DNA of 64,000 nt, from contig NZ_JABCJJ010000001.1 in NCBI RefSeq assembly GCF_012952065.1, positions 62,001-126,000 of the forward strand, in the 5' to 3' direction. This stretch comes from Cellulomonas fimi. GTDB lineage: Bacteria > Actinomycetota > Actinomycetes > Actinomycetales > Cellulomonadaceae. Of this stretch, positions 25,411 to 34,732 are shown piece after piece. Position 1 is the stretch's first letter; each line of letters begins with the position of its first letter. The translations under genes were made by a program, and so were the position numbers. The notes below the pieces were generated by a model. It saw nothing but the letters and a program-made list of their open reading frames with translations, did not search any database and was not told the DNA's origin.

Positions 25411-25838
25411 GGTCGTCGCCACCCGCAGATTCGAGACCGAGCGGGCGGCGGCCGACTGGGAGCGGCGGCAGCGTGGTGCGTTCGACGAGCTCGGATATCG
25501 ACCCGAGGAATGGGCGAGGTCACCGTCGAGGCCCTACTGGTCGACTGGCTGGAGAAGCGGGGCTGTGCGGGTAGGTGGCACCACGCTGAACACGGACCGC
25601 GACCTACTGCCGACCCTCGGTCCGCAGTCCGGCAGGACCCGGACCGAGACGATCCTGCCGACGGGGTTCCGTTCCGCAGACTCCACGTCGGCAGGGTCAT
25701 CGCGGCGGCGATCAGCGGATCGCAAGACGGCCTGCTCGCCCGTGGGCTCGCTCCGACGTCGTGAAGCGACACGGGTGGAACGATGTCGGCCGCGGCCGCA
25801 CCCTGCACGACCTGCGGCACACGGCTGCCTGTGAGTGA
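25411..25838 (+). pseudogene. Tyrosine integrase remnants
   Basis: TRRFETERAAADWERRQRG resembles the arm-binding or core-binding N-terminal region of actinobacterial integrases. TVEALLVDWLEKRG in a second frame fits the following helix. [13 protein letters not shown] at 25797-25835 is the HxxR catalytic box, cut off by TGA at 25836-25838. At least two frameshifts and a premature end make it inactive. It reads toward the tRNA-Pro, as an att-linked integrase should. Confidence 0.6.
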
Positions 25839-25880
25839 TCACGCGCAGCGTGCCTCTGACGGTGCAGGCGTGGCAGGGTC

Positions 25881-25918
25881 AAGGCCCCTGGTCCGCGTCT
25901 CCGCCGACCAGGGGCCTT
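25881..25918 (-). terminator. Terminator of tRNA-Pro
   Basis: This is a 12-bp perfect hairpin, AAGGCCCCTGGT (25881-25892) with ACCAGGGGCCTT (25907-25918) and a 14-nt loop, downstream of the tRNA on the - strand. Confidence 0.8.
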
Positions 25919-25927
25919 CCTCAACCG

Positions 25928-26001
<74 letters not shown>

Positions 26002-26084
26002 ATTGAGCCCGCCCAGGATAGCCGACGCACGGGGGTGCGACGAAACCGGCTGCCCACGGTCTCAGCCTGGCTGCGCGCGTGGAG

Positions 26085-27041
26085 TCAGGCCGCGCGCGCG
26101 ACCAGCGTGAGCAGCGACGCCTCGGGGCGGCACGCGAACCGGACGGGCGCGTACGGCGACGTCCCGAGGCCTGCCGAGACGTGCAGCCAGGTCGACCCCT
26201 TGCCCCCGGGCTCGTCGGGGCGGGCTCCCGGCCAGCCGTGCAGCCCCTTGGCGCGGCCACGGTCGAGGTCGCAGTTGGTGACGAGCGCGCCGTAGAGCGG
26301 CAGGGCGAGCTGCCCGCCGTGCGTGTGCCCGGCGATGATCGCGTCGACGCCGTCGTCGTGCATCTGCCGCAGCACCCGCAGGTACGGCGCGTGCGTGACG
26401 CCGAGGTGGAGGTCCACCGGGTCGGCGCCGGTGCGCGCGTCGTCGGTGCCGCCCGCGGTGGGGATGCGGTCGCGGTCGAGGTGGGCGTCGTCCGTACCGA
26501 CGAGCGACACCCGCCGACCGTCGACGACGACGACGTCGCGCCGGTTGCCGAGGTCCTTCCAGCCCGCGTCGGTGAGCTCGCGCGCGAACTTGTCCGCCGG
26601 GAGCTCGCGCAGCTCGGGCGCCTCGCGACGACGAGCGTCGGACAGGAGGTACCGGGCCGGGTTCTTGGGCTGCGGGGCGAAGTAGTCGTTCGACCCCATG
26701 ACGAACGCGCCCGGCGTGCCGAGCAGGGGCTCCAGGGCGTGCACGAGGCTCGGCAGGGCGTCGACGTGGGCAATGTTGTCACCCGTGTCGAGCACGAGGT
26801 CGGGGCGCAGCGACGCGAGATCGCGGACCCAGTCGATCTTGCGCTGCTGCGACGGCACCAGGTGCAGGTCGGAGAGGTGCAGCACCCGCAGCGGAGGTTG
26901 GCCAGGCGGCAGCACCGGGATGGTGACCTCGCGCAGGGCGTACCAGCGGACCTCGACGAGGGCTGCCCAGGCGAGGGCCGCGACGCCGACGGTCGCGAGG
27001 GCGGCCGCGGCGCCCGTCGCGGCCCGGAGAGGGTGGCTCAC
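26085..27041 (-). CDS. Membrane-anchored metallophosphoesterase
   Basis: The protein has 318 residues. An N-terminal hydrophobic helix ([17 protein letters not shown]) anchors it. The calcineurin-like metal motifs follow in order: SDLHL, DTGDN, GSNDY in place of GNHE, VTHAP and AGHTHGGQ. These bind two metal ions and hydrolyse phosphodiesters or lipid-linked phosphates. GTG 27039-27041 is the start. It lies 6 nt after the PBP gene on the same strand, so the two probably share a transcript, as in other actinobacteria where such an enzyme follows ponA. Confidence 0.92.
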   Translation of the reverse strand: MSHPLRAATGAAAALATVGVAALAWAALVEVRWYALREVTIPVLPPGQPPLRVLHLSDLHLVPSQQRKIDWVRDLASLRPDLVLDTGDNIAHVDALPSLVHALEPLLGTPGAFVMGSNDYFAPQPKNPARYLLSDARRREAPELRELPADKFARELTDAGWKDLGNRRDVVVVDGRRVSLVGTDDAHLDRDRIPTAGGTDDARTGADPVDLHLGVTHAPYLRVLRQMHDDGVDAIIAGHTHGGQLALPLYGALVTNCDLDRGRAKGLHGWPGARPDEPGGKGSTWLHVSAGLGTSPYAPVRFACRPEASLLTLVARAA

Positions 27042-27047
27042 AGGCCG

Positions 27048-29513
27048 TCAGTCGCGGTTGCCACGGCCGTCGCCGCCCCGACCGTCGCCGCCCCGCCCGT
27101 CGCCGTTCCGGTCACCGGCGTCCCCCTCAGGACCGCGGGGCGGGGGCGCCACGGTGTTCTCGGCCGGCTGGGTTGCCGGCCCGCTCGAGATCACGAGGGT
27201 GATCATCGCGCCGCGCGCCACGCGTGCGCCGGCACCCGGCGACGTCGATCCCACGGTGCCCGCGGGGGCGGACGACGGGGCCTGCTGACCTGACGTACGG
27301 ACGTTGAACCCGGCGCCCCGGAGGGTCGCCCGAGCGTCCGCCTCCGACCTGCCCACGACGTCGGGCACGGCGCCGCGCTGGCCCTCGATCTCCGTGGGGG
27401 AGGCGGCGGGGAACGGCACGACGGGCATGCCCTCGGACGCCTGTCGCATGAACCGCTGCCACGTCGGGGCGGCGACGGTCGAGCCGTACGCGTTCCGGAC
27501 GTACCTGCCGTTGATGGTCACCCCCTGCACCGGCACCATCGCGTCCGGGTACCCGGCCCACACGGCGGTGGCGAGCTGCGGCGTGTAGCCGACGAACCAG
27601 GTGTACTCGTTCTGCGACGTCGTCCCGGTCTTGCCTGCCGACGGGCGGTCTCCCAGGCCGCCGAGACCCCTGGCGGTGCCCTGCCAGACCTGGCTGAGCG
27701 CGTAGTTCATGGCCGAGGCGATGCGCGGCTCGAGCGCCTGGCGGCAGTTGCTCGACGGGACCGGAAGCTCGGCACCAGCGGCATCGACGACGCGCGTGAT
27801 GGCGATCGGCTCGCAGAAGGTGCCGTTCGCTGCGAAGGCCGCGAAGGCGGCGGCCATCGTGAGGGGCGCCACCGAGTCGCTGCCGAGCACGTTCGCCGCG
27901 ACGACCTTGAAGTCGCTGCCGTTCGCCTGGTGGATCCCGAGCGACTTGGCCGTGTCGAGGATCCCGCAGAGGTTGAGCTCGCTCGCCATACGGATGTAGC
28001 CGGAGTTCACCGAGTTGCGGGTGGCGTCCATGACGCTCATCACGCCGCCGGTGCCCTCGGCGTTGCCGAACTTGTACTCGCCGCCACCCAGGTTGGTGCA
28101 GGGCGCGTTGAACTCGCGGAGCTGGTAGGTCATCTTCCGGGCGTCGATGGTCTCGTTGAGGCTGCGCCCCTCCTTGAGCCACTGCGCGAGCGTGAACGGC
28201 TTGAACGTCGACCCGGGTGCGAAGCCCTTCGACGAACCGTAGGCGCTGTCGGTGTTGTAGTTGACCGCCGTCTCGCGGTCGCCCGCGGTCGACGTGTTGT
28301 TGTAGATCCGGTTCTGCGCCATCGCGAGGATCTTGCCGGTGCCCGGCTCGACCACCGAGATGGCCGACGCGACCCCGGACGGGTCGTCGACAGGGATCCC
28401 GGCCTTGACCTCGGCATCGGCGATCGCCTGCATGCGGGGGTCGAGCGTCGTCGTGATGGTCAGCCCGCCGCGGTAGAGCAGCTGCTTGCGCTGCTCGGGC
28501 GTCTCGCCGAACGCCGGGTTGTTCGTGATGACCTTGGTGACGTAGTCGCAGAAGTACCCGGACTGGGCGACGGCGTTCGCCGTCATGCAGCCGAGGCCGG
28601 TGCCCTGGACGTTGAGGTAACCGCCCTCCTCCACGCTCACGAGCGGCGTCGCGATCCCGGCGTCGTACTGGGCCCGGTCGATGATGTCCTGCGCGAGCAT
28701 GAGCCCGAGGACCGTGTTGCGCCGGGAGGTCGAGTTCTCGGGGTTGACGACGGGATCCCACTTCGTGGGGCTCTGCGTGACGCCCGCGAGCGTCGCGGCC
28801 TCGAGGTAGTTGAGCTCGGCCGCGGGCTTGCTGAAGTAGAACTGCGAGGCGGCCTCGACGCCGTACACCGAGGCGCCGAAGGAGGCGATGTTGAGGTAGC
28901 GGGCGAGGATCTCCTCCTTGGAGTACTTCTGCTCGAGCGCGATGGCGAGCTTGGCCTCGCGGAGCTTGCGGCTCACGCCGGCCGTGCCCTCGGCCTCGCG
29001 TGCGGCGGCGATCGCGTCGGTGTCGCCCTCGCGCGCCGCGGCCTCGATGAGCACGTTCTTGACGTACTGCTGCGTGAGCGTCGAGGCGCCCTCGACGTCG
29101 TCGGTCAGCGCGTTCTTGGCCGCCGCACGGACCATGCCGGTGGGGTCGATGCCGCCGTGCTCGAAGAACCGCTTGTCCTCGGTCGCGACGACCGCCTGCT
29201 GCATGACCGGCGCGATCGCCTCGAGCGGCACCACGATGCGGTTCTCGAGGTAGAACGTGGCCAGCACGGTCGTGCCGTCGTTGGCCAGCACGGTCGACTT
29301 CTGCGAGAGCGGCTGCTCGTCGAGCTCGGTCGGCAGGTCGTCGAACACCTCGGTGGTGGCGTCGGCGACCACGCTCGCTCCCGCGACCGCCGGCAGCACG
29401 AGCCCCGCCGCGAGCACGCCGCCGACCCCCGCGATCAGCAGGAACGCCAGCAGGAGCGCGAGCGCCTGGAGCAGGTTGACCTGGCGGCCGCCAGGACGCG
29501 CAGAAGTAGCCAT
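27048..29513 (-). CDS. Class A penicillin-binding protein with PASTA domain
   Basis: The protein has 821 residues. After a membrane anchor near residues 15-40 comes the GT51 glycosyltransferase (ATEDKRFFEHGGID, TQQYVKN). The transpeptidase follows (STFKPF with the acyl-Ser, SVNSG, KTGTT), then one PASTA unit (VPDVVGRSEADARATL) and a Gly/Asp-rich tail. It polymerises and cross-links peptidoglycan outside the membrane. The PASTA domain, the downstream phosphoesterase and the divergent WhiB gene match the mycobacterial ponA2 neighbourhood. A TACCCT box 7 nt before the ATG and GAGGAG between them suggest a very short leader. A 9-10-bp repeat encodes GDGRGGDGRGG at the C-terminus. Confidence 0.95.
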   Translation of the reverse strand: MATSARPGGRQVNLLQALALLLAFLLIAGVGGVLAAGLVLPAVAGASVVADATTEVFDDLPTELDEQPLSQKSTVLANDGTTVLATFYLENRIVVPLEAIAPVMQQAVVATEDKRFFEHGGIDPTGMVRAAAKNALTDDVEGASTLTQQYVKNVLIEAAAREGDTDAIAAAREAEGTAGVSRKLREAKLAIALEQKYSKEEILARYLNIASFGASVYGVEAASQFYFSKPAAELNYLEAATLAGVTQSPTKWDPVVNPENSTSRRNTVLGLMLAQDIIDRAQYDAGIATPLVSVEEGGYLNVQGTGLGCMTANAVAQSGYFCDYVTKVITNNPAFGETPEQRKQLLYRGGLTITTTLDPRMQAIADAEVKAGIPVDDPSGVASAISVVEPGTGKILAMAQNRIYNNTSTAGDRETAVNYNTDSAYGSSKGFAPGSTFKPFTLAQWLKEGRSLNETIDARKMTYQLREFNAPCTNLGGGEYKFGNAEGTGGVMSVMDATRNSVNSGYIRMASELNLCGILDTAKSLGIHQANGSDFKVVAANVLGSDSVAPLTMAAAFAAFAANGTFCEPIAITRVVDAAGAELPVPSSNCRQALEPRIASAMNYALSQVWQGTARGLGGLGDRPSAGKTGTTSQNEYTWFVGYTPQLATAVWAGYPDAMVPVQGVTINGRYVRNAYGSTVAAPTWQRFMRQASEGMPVVPFPAASPTEIEGQRGAVPDVVGRSEADARATLRGAGFNVRTSGQQAPSSAPAGTVGSTSPGAGARVARGAMITLVISSGPATQPAENTVAPPPRGPEGDAGDRNGDGRGGDGRGGDGRGNRD

Positions 29514-29676
29514 GCTCCTCAGGGTACGGGAGCGCTTCGCCCGACCCGTGAGGGGACGTGCCGCCGACCCCGACCTCTACCGGACCTCCACACCTATCCC
29601 ACACGACGCCCCGCACCGCAAGTGGCCGGCCACCACCACCCGATCGGGGTCTTGTGGAGCGAACACCTGGCGCGAG

Positions 29677-30027
29677 ATGGTCGATTTGCGCCACTCTGTG
29701 CGGCTCACGGCGAAAGGCGCAACTGGCGTGAGAGCACTGGTGGATGACGCGAACTGGACCGCGCGCGGAGCGTGCCTCGACCTGGCCCCGGACGACCTGT
29801 TCGTCCAGGGAGCGGCGCAGCGCTCGGCGCGTGCGGTCTGCCAGGGTTGCATCGTTCGGCTCGAATGTCTGGCGGATGCGCTCGACAACCGCGTCGAGTT
29901 CGGCGTCTGGGGCGGGATGACCGAGCGAGAACGGCGGGCGCTCCTGCGGCGCCGGCCCGACGTCGCGTCCTGGTACGAGCACCTCGTGGTCGAGGGGCTC
30001 CCGCCCGATCCCGATCCCGGCGAGTAG
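29677..30027 (+). CDS. whiB4: WhiB-family iron-sulfur regulator, WhiB4-like
   Basis: The protein has 116 residues from ATG 29677; GTG 29728 (99 residues) is an alternative. Four cysteines bind a 4Fe-4S cluster: one in RGACLDL, two in AVCQGC and one in RLECLAD (CxxC-x5-C). GVWGGMTERERR is the WhiB turn followed by a basic DNA-binding tail. Wbl proteins bind the primary sigma factor or DNA and sense O2 or NO. The name rests on synteny with ponA2, ridA, crp and nth in mycobacteria rather than on sequence alone. Confidence 0.88.
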   Translation: MVDLRHSVRLTAKGATGVRALVDDANWTARGACLDLAPDDLFVQGAAQRSARAVCQGCIVRLECLADALDNRVEFGVWGGMTERERRALLRRRPDVASWYEHLVVEGLPPDPDPGE

Positions 30028-30059
30028 CCGAACCCCGACCACTCGCGAACCTTGCCCAG

Positions 30060-30065
30060 TAGGCT
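30060..30065 (+). promoter_or_regulatory. Leaderless -10 box of the DUF4177-ridA operon
   Basis: TAGGCT is followed by 6 nt and ATG 30072. Confidence 0.55.
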
Positions 30066-30071
30066 GCGGCC

Positions 30072-30230
30072 ATGGCCACCACGTGGGAGTACGCGACCGT
30101 TCCACTCATCATCCACGCCACCAAGGCGATCCTCGACCAGTGGGGGTCGGACGGCTGGGAGCTCGTGCAGGTCGTGCAGGGTCCCGACGCCGGGCTGGTC
30201 GCGTACCTCAAGCGGCCGACGAGCGCCTGA
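30072..30230 (+). CDS. DUF4177-like small protein
   Basis: The protein has 52 residues, beginning MATTWEYATVPL and containing DQWGSDGWELVQVV. A tryptophan-rich W-E-Y...G-W-E-L-V pattern is typical of DUF4177 proteins, which are small beta-rich proteins of unknown role. Its TGA overlaps the ridA ATG (TGATG at 30228-30232), showing coupled translation. Homologous small genes sit at this place between whiB4 and ridA in other actinobacteria. Confidence 0.8.
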   Translation: MATTWEYATVPLIIHATKAILDQWGSDGWELVQVVQGPDAGLVAYLKRPTSA

Positions 30231-30700
30231 TGGGTACGGTCGCCGACCGGATCGCGCAGCTCGGGCTGACGCTGCCGACGGCGGCTCCTCCCGTGGCGAC
30301 GTACGTGCCCGCGGTGCAGGCCGGCAAGTTCGTCTACACCTCGGGTCAGCTGCCGTTCGTCTCCGGCGCGCTCCCCGCCACGGGCAAGGTGGGCGTGGGC
30401 GACGGCCTCGTGGACCCGATCGACGCGGCGGGGTATGCCGGGACGGCGGCCCTCAACGCGCTCGCGGCCATCGAGGCGCTCATCGGCGACCTCGACCAGA
30501 TCGTCCGGGTCGTCAAGGTGGTCGGGTACGTCGCCAGCGACCCCGGGTTCACGGGGCAGCCGCAGGTCGTCAACGGCGCGAGCGACCTGCTCGGCTCGAT
30601 CTTCGGCGACGCCGGGGTGCACGCGCGCAGCGCCGTCGGCGTCGCCGTCCTCCCGTTGGACGCCCCCGTCGAGGTGGAGCTCCTCGTCGAGGTCCGGTGA
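30230..30700 (+). CDS. RidA/YjgF/L-PSP family protein
   Basis: The protein has 156 residues with the longer RidA fold of the Rv3678c type. YVPAVQAGKFVYTSGQLP is the first half, and VVNGASDLLGSIFGDAG with ARSAVGVAVLPLDAPVEVE the catalytic C-terminal region, including the conserved Arg. RidA enzymes hydrolyse reactive enamine/imine products of PLP enzymes. The ATG overlaps the stop of the preceding small gene. Crp converges from the right. Confidence 0.92.
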   Translation: MGTVADRIAQLGLTLPTAAPPVATYVPAVQAGKFVYTSGQLPFVSGALPATGKVGVGDGLVDPIDAAGYAGTAALNALAAIEALIGDLDQIVRVVKVVGYVASDPGFTGQPQVVNGASDLLGSIFGDAGVHARSAVGVAVLPLDAPVEVELLVEVR

Positions 30701-30734
30701 TCGACGGGCCGCGACCTGCGATGACGGCCGCGAG

Positions 30735-31412
30735 CTAGCGGGCCCGTCGCTCCAGGCGGTCGACGTCGAGGAGGACGACGGCGCGCCCCTCCCGGCGGAC
30801 CCAGCCCCGTGCGGCGAAGTCCGCGAGCGCCTTGTTGACCGTCTCGCGTGAGGCGCCGACGAGCTGCGCGAGCTCCTCCTGCGTCAGGTCGTGCGCGACC
30901 CGCAGACCGTCCTCGACCGGCTCGCCGAAGCGGGTCGACAGGTCGAGCAGCGCCTTGGCGACACGTCCCGGCACGTCCGAGAACACCAGGTCGGCCAGCG
31001 CCTCGTTGGTGCGGCGCAGCCGGCGGGCGAGCGCCTGGAGCAGGTGCTTGGCGACCGCGGGGTTCGTCTGCAGCCACGCCACGAGGTCGCGGTGGGCCAG
31101 CTCCTGCAGGCGCGCATCGGCGACGACGCTCGCCGTCGCGGTGCGGGGACCGGGGTCGAACAGCGAGAGCTCGCCGAACATCTCGCCGGGACCCAGCACG
31201 CTGAGCAGGTTCTCCCGGCCGTCGTTGGACCGCCGGCCGAGCTTGATCTTGCCGCGCTCGATCACGTAGAGCCGGTCTCCGGGCTCGCCCTCGTGGAACA
31301 GCACGTCGCCGCGCGCCAGCTCGATCGGGGTCAGGGACGCCCGAAGCGCCTGCGTCTGCTCCACGTCCATGTCCGCGAACAGCGGTGCCGTGAGCACCAC
31401 GTCGTTCTCCAC
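30735..31412 (-). CDS. crp: Crp/Fnr-family cAMP receptor protein
   Basis: The protein has 225 residues, the length of M. tuberculosis Crp (Rv3676). The cyclic-nucleotide pocket shows GEMFGELSLFDPGPRTATAS with conserved Gly-Glu and Arg. The helix-turn-helix is TQEELAQLVGASRETVNKAL. It should act as a global cAMP-dependent regulator. GTG 31412 (VENDVVLTAPLF) matches family starts although the frame is open further upstream. An RsiG-like gene lies 62 nt upstream on the same strand, and endonuclease III is divergent beyond. Confidence 0.95.
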   Translation of the reverse strand: MENDVVLTAPLFADMDVEQTQALRASLTPIELARGDVLFHEGEPGDRLYVIERGKIKLGRRSNDGRENLLSVLGPGEMFGELSLFDPGPRTATASVVADARLQELAHRDLVAWLQTNPAVAKHLLQALARRLRRTNEALADLVFSDVPGRVAKALLDLSTRFGEPVEDGLRVAHDLTQEELAQLVGASRETVNKALADFAARGWVRREGRAVVLLDVDRLERRAR

Positions 31413-31474
31413 GCGCCCGTCCTCACCCGTGCCGACCGTCACATCCGGCTGACAGTCTGCCCCATCACGGGTCC

Positions 31475-31894
31475 TCAGGGGATGTCTGCCAGTCCGCGCA
31501 GTCCCGCGACCGGGTCCATCGCGAGCCGCCGGATGAACTCGTCCGTGGTCCCGTGCAGGGCGCGGACGACCGTCGACTCGTAGGTCGCGAGCCTGCGGTC
31601 GAGCTCCCGCAGCGACTCGAGACGGTCGAGCTCGGCCGGAGGAGCGCCGTCGCGCACGGCGCTCACGAGCTCGACCGCGGACGGGAGCCCGGCGCCGGCG
31701 TCGACCGGCAGCACCCCGCCCGTGTCGTACCCCAGGGGATCGGGCATGAGCGCGGCCGCGACCGCGAGGTCCATGCGGGCGCGGAGCAGACGGCGCCAGC
31801 GCGCGACGCGGGCACGCTCGGCCCGGAGGGCCCGGCGGGAGTGGCGGAGGTCGGAGAGGGCGAGCGTTCCGCTGCGGGTCGTCGTCCTCACCAC
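31475..31894 (-). CDS. RsiG-like helical protein
   Basis: The protein has 139 residues. The N-terminal helix LSDLRHSRRALRAERARVAR continues WRRLLRARMDL, closely resembling the first helix of RsiG, the c-di-GMP-dependent anti-sigma factor of Streptomyces. In RsiG that helix carries the repeated signature E-x3-S-x2-R-x3-Q-x3-D. Here the Ser and Gln positions are Ala and Arg and the Glu is shifted, so nucleotide binding is doubtful. The rest is an unrecognised helical region. The function is unknown; sigma-factor binding is only suggested. GTG 31894 is used; a second GTG follows directly. Confidence 0.55.
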   Translation of the reverse strand: MVRTTTRSGTLALSDLRHSRRALRAERARVARWRRLLRARMDLAVAAALMPDPLGYDTGGVLPVDAGAGLPSAVELVSAVRDGAPPAELDRLESLRELDRRLATYESTVVRALHGTTDEFIRRLAMDPVAGLRGLADIP

Positions 31895-32040
31895 CGTCCT
31901 GCAAGGCTGAGCCCTGTGTCGGGGGCAGTGTCCGTACCGCCCGTCCGGACCTGATTTCGGCGGCCTGACCAGGTGACTTGAGAACTCGGGCTCGCGTTCA
32001 TCCGTTCTGCGCGGGCGCTCACCCGCAGGGAGCAGCGCGC

Positions 32041-32046
32041 TAGGCT
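32041..32046 (+). promoter_or_regulatory. Leaderless -10 box of nth
   Basis: TAGGCT is followed by 6 nt and GTG 32053. Confidence 0.6.
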
Positions 32047-32052
32047 CGCACC

Positions 32053-32766
32053 GTGGCAGCCACGCCGGACCGCGTCCCCGCGCCCGTGCCCCCGCCGGCG
32101 CTCGTCCGGCGGGCGCGGCGCATCAACCGCACGCTCGCCGCGCGCTATCCCGACGCCCGCTGCGAGCTCGACTTCACGACGCCGCTCGAGCTGCTCGTCG
32201 CCACGGTGCTCTCCGCCCAGAGCACGGACGTCCGGGTCAACCTCGTCACCCCCGCCCTGTTCGCGCTGTACCCGGACGCGTGGGCCTATGCGGGAGCGGA
32301 CCGCGTCGAGCTCGAGGAGCTGATCCGCTCGACCGGGTTCTTCCGCGCCAAGACGGACGCGCTCATGGGCATCGGCCGTGAGCTGGTCGAGCGGTTCGAC
32401 GGCGAGGTCCCCGCGCGCCTCGACGACCTGGTGACGCTGCCGGGCGTGGGGCGCAAGACGGCGAACGTCGTCCTCGGCAACGCCTTCGGCATCCCCGGCA
32501 TCACGGTCGACACCCACGTCGGTCGGCTCGCGCGCCGGCTCGCCTGGTCGGCGCAGGACGACCCGGTCAGGGTCGAGCGGGACGTCGCCGCCCTGATCGA
32601 GAAGCGCGAGTGGACGATGGTCTCCCACCGCCTGATCTTCCACGGCCGACGGACCTGCTTCGCCCGCAGGCCCGCGTGCGGGGCGTGCCCGATCTCCGCG
32701 GACTGCCCGTCGTTCGGCATCGGCGAGATCGACCCGACCAAGGCCGCGGCCATGGTCAAGGGCTGA
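32053..32766 (+). CDS. nth: Endonuclease III
   Basis: The protein has 237 residues. The helix-hairpin-helix [12 protein letters not shown] carries the catalytic Lys, the catalytic Asp is in TVDTHVGR, and four cysteines of the 4Fe-4S cluster lie in [17 protein letters not shown]. It removes oxidised pyrimidines and cuts the abasic strand in base-excision repair. It is divergent from the RsiG-like/crp genes, as in mycobacteria. Confidence 0.97.
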   Translation: MAATPDRVPAPVPPPALVRRARRINRTLAARYPDARCELDFTTPLELLVATVLSAQSTDVRVNLVTPALFALYPDAWAYAGADRVELEELIRSTGFFRAKTDALMGIGRELVERFDGEVPARLDDLVTLPGVGRKTANVVLGNAFGIPGITVDTHVGRLARRLAWSAQDDPVRVERDVAALIEKREWTMVSHRLIFHGRRTCFARRPACGACPISADCPSFGIGEIDPTKAAAMVKG

Positions 32767-32770
32767 CCCG

Positions 32771-32824
32771 CACGACGCCCTGCGCGCGGACGACGCCCTG
32801 CGCACGGACGACGCCCTGCTCACG
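32771..32824. repeat. Three copies of an 18-bp tandem repeat
   Basis: GACGACGCCCTGCGCACG-like units occupy 32771-32788, 32789-32806 and 32807-32824 between the converging nth and hydrolase genes. No other terminator is evident there. Confidence 0.85.
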
Positions 32825-32836
32825 TGCCGCGCCCGC

Positions 32837-33769
32837 TCACGTGCCGAGGGGCGCGACCTCCGCGAGCCAGTCGGTGAGGAGCTCGGTCACCCGCGCGGGG
32901 GCCTCCTCGCACGGGAAGTGTCCCGCGCCGGGCACCAGCTCGAACCGGTGCTGCGGTCCGCCGAGCTCGAGCTCCGAGTCGCGCAGCCGGGCGTGCCGCG
33001 CGGGGATGAACCGGTCCGCGGTCCCGTGCAGCTGGAGCGTCGGGACGTCGGCGGGGGACTCCATCGCCGAGAGGTAACGGCGACCGTCGGCGCGCGGGGT
33101 CGACCGGACGAGCCAGCGGACCTGCTCCATCGCGCTGTGCGCGGCGAACGGCACGCGCATCGCGGCGCGGTACGTGGCGTGGGCCTCGGCGTCGGCCCAC
33201 CCCGACGCGCCCCACTCGCGCAGGAGCCGCACGCTCAGGTCCGTCCGGATGAGCGCTCGCTCGGGGAGCGAGGGCAGCTGGAAGTACGCCATCCGGCGGA
33301 CCGCGGTCAGTCGGGGCGAGCGGCGCAGCGCCGCGTGGAAGCGCAGGGGGTGCGGCGCCGCGACGGCGCCGACCGCCTGGGTGACTCCCGGCTGCAGCGC
33401 GGGCATGGACCAGGCGACACCACCACCCAGACCGTGCCCGACGACGACGGCGCGGTCGGCGCCGAGGGAGCGGACGAGTCCGGCGACGTCCTGGGCGAGG
33501 GTCGGGACGTCGTAGCCCTGCGGCGGCTTGTCGGAGGCTCCGGTGCCACGCAGGTCCATCGCGGCGACGCGGTACCCCGCCGCGCCCAGCGCCTCGAGCT
33601 GGTGCCGCCAGGCCCACCAGAACTGCGGGAACCCGTGCAGCAGGACGACGAGGGGGACGTCACGGTCCTCCGGGCCCGCCACGGCGACGTGGAACCGCGC
33701 GGCGTTGGCCGGCACGAACTGGTGCCGCCAGGGGCCGGGCACCAGGACGGCGCTCGAGTCGACGATCAC
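32837..33769 (-). CDS. Alpha/beta hydrolase, epoxide hydrolase-like, with altered nucleophile elbow
   Basis: The protein has 310 residues. VVLLHGFPQFWWAWRHQ is the HGFP oxyanion loop of epoxide hydrolase relatives. DLRGTGASDKP follows, a C-terminal acid may lie in LHGTADRFIP, and GAGHFPCEE carries the His. At the elbow the text is VVGHGLGGG, so the nucleophile position (Ser or Asp in active members) is Gly. The same GHGLGG elbow occurs, to my recollection, in other actinobacterial members near nth, so it may be a subfamily trait rather than damage. GTG 33769 is chosen because sequence upstream overlaps glnR as a shadow frame. Substrate unknown. Confidence 0.8.
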   Translation of the reverse strand: MIVDSSAVLVPGPWRHQFVPANAARFHVAVAGPEDRDVPLVVLLHGFPQFWWAWRHQLEALGAAGYRVAAMDLRGTGASDKPPQGYDVPTLAQDVAGLVRSLGADRAVVVGHGLGGGVAWSMPALQPGVTQAVGAVAAPHPLRFHAALRRSPRLTAVRRMAYFQLPSLPERALIRTDLSVRLLREWGASGWADAEAHATYRAAMRVPFAAHSAMEQVRWLVRSTPRADGRRYLSAMESPADVPTLQLHGTADRFIPARHARLRDSELELGGPQHRFELVPGAGHFPCEEAPARVTELLTDWLAEVAPLGT

Positions 33770-33809
33770 CCGCGTGAACCTACCGGGCGCGCGGGCCGGT
33801 GCGGGAGCC

Positions 33810-34562
33810 TCACGCCCCGGCGCGCGAGCGCACTGACGAGCCCGACGAGCCCACGCCACCTCCGGGGGCCTCGCTGCCCGCCCGCCGGTCCTTCGGCGGG
33901 TCGAAGCGGTAGCCGACGTTCCGGACCGTCCCGATGAGCTGCTCGTGCTCGAGCCCGAGCTTGGCCCGCAGGCGCCGCACGTGGACGTCGACAGTCCGCG
34001 TGCCTCCGTAGTAGTCGTAGCCCCAGACCTCCTGCAGCAGCTGGGTCCGGGTGAACACGCGCCCCGGGTGCTGGGCCAGGTACTTGAGGAGCTCGAACTC
34101 CTTGTACGTGAGGTCGAGCGGGCGTCCGCGCACCCGCGCGGTGTAGCCGCCCGCATCGATCGTGAGCTCACCGGACGAGATCTCGCGGGGCGCGTTCAGC
34201 GCGCCCGCCGTGTGGGCCCGCTCCAGCACGAGCCGGAAGCGCGCCTCGACCTCGGCGGGAGACGCGTCCTCGAGCAGCAGGTCGTCGATCCCCCACTCGG
34301 CCGTGACGACCGTGAGCCCACCCTCGGTGAGCACGAGCACGAGCGGGACGTCGAGACCGGTGGCGCGGAGCAGGCGGCACGTCGTCCGCGCGCTGACGAG
34401 GTCCTTGCGCGCGTCGAGCAGCACCAGGTCGGACTCCGGCGCGTCGACGAGGGCCGACGGTTCGACCGGCAGCACGCGGATGCGGTGCGACAGGAGCCCG
34501 AGGGCCGGGAGCACCTGCGCCGAACCGCCCGTGGTGGGTGTGAGGAGCAGCAGGTCTGCCAC
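33810..34562 (-). CDS. glnR: Nitrogen response regulator GlnR
   Basis: The protein has 250 residues. [20 protein letters not shown] at the start and [20 protein letters not shown] in the receiver part are characteristic of GlnR. The OmpR-type winged helix follows ([37 protein letters not shown]). It controls ammonium assimilation genes such as glnA and amtB. It has no histidine kinase partner, as usual. GTG 34562 lies behind a GGAGGGGGA site and a TAGCCT box (34595-34600, - strand). Confidence 0.95.
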   Translation of the reverse strand: MADLLLLTPTTGGSAQVLPALGLLSHRIRVLPVEPSALVDAPESDLVLLDARKDLVSARTTCRLLRATGLDVPLVLVLTEGGLTVVTAEWGIDDLLLEDASPAEVEARFRLVLERAHTAGALNAPREISSGELTIDAGGYTARVRGRPLDLTYKEFELLKYLAQHPGRVFTRTQLLQEVWGYDYYGGTRTVDVHVRRLRAKLGLEHEQLIGTVRNVGYRFDPPKDRRAGSEAPGGGVGSSGSSVRSRAGA

Positions 34563-34732
34563 CGAGGTGTTCCCCCTCCGGGCTGGAGGAGGACAGGCTA
34601 CCGCGCACCGCGGTCGTCCCCGCCGATCGCCAGGTGGCTCCGCTGATCTGCGACACTCGTGCCCGTGCTCGGCCCATCCCGCCCCGTTCGGACGCGCCCG
34701 AGGCGCGCCTGGAGCCCGGCGGTGGGCTGCTG

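Noticed and set aside
25199-25838. A functional IS21-type istB or an intact integrase
   Set aside because: Walker A and B are in different frames with missing sequence between them. The integrase box is cut by a stop, and no istA or inverted repeats are seen.
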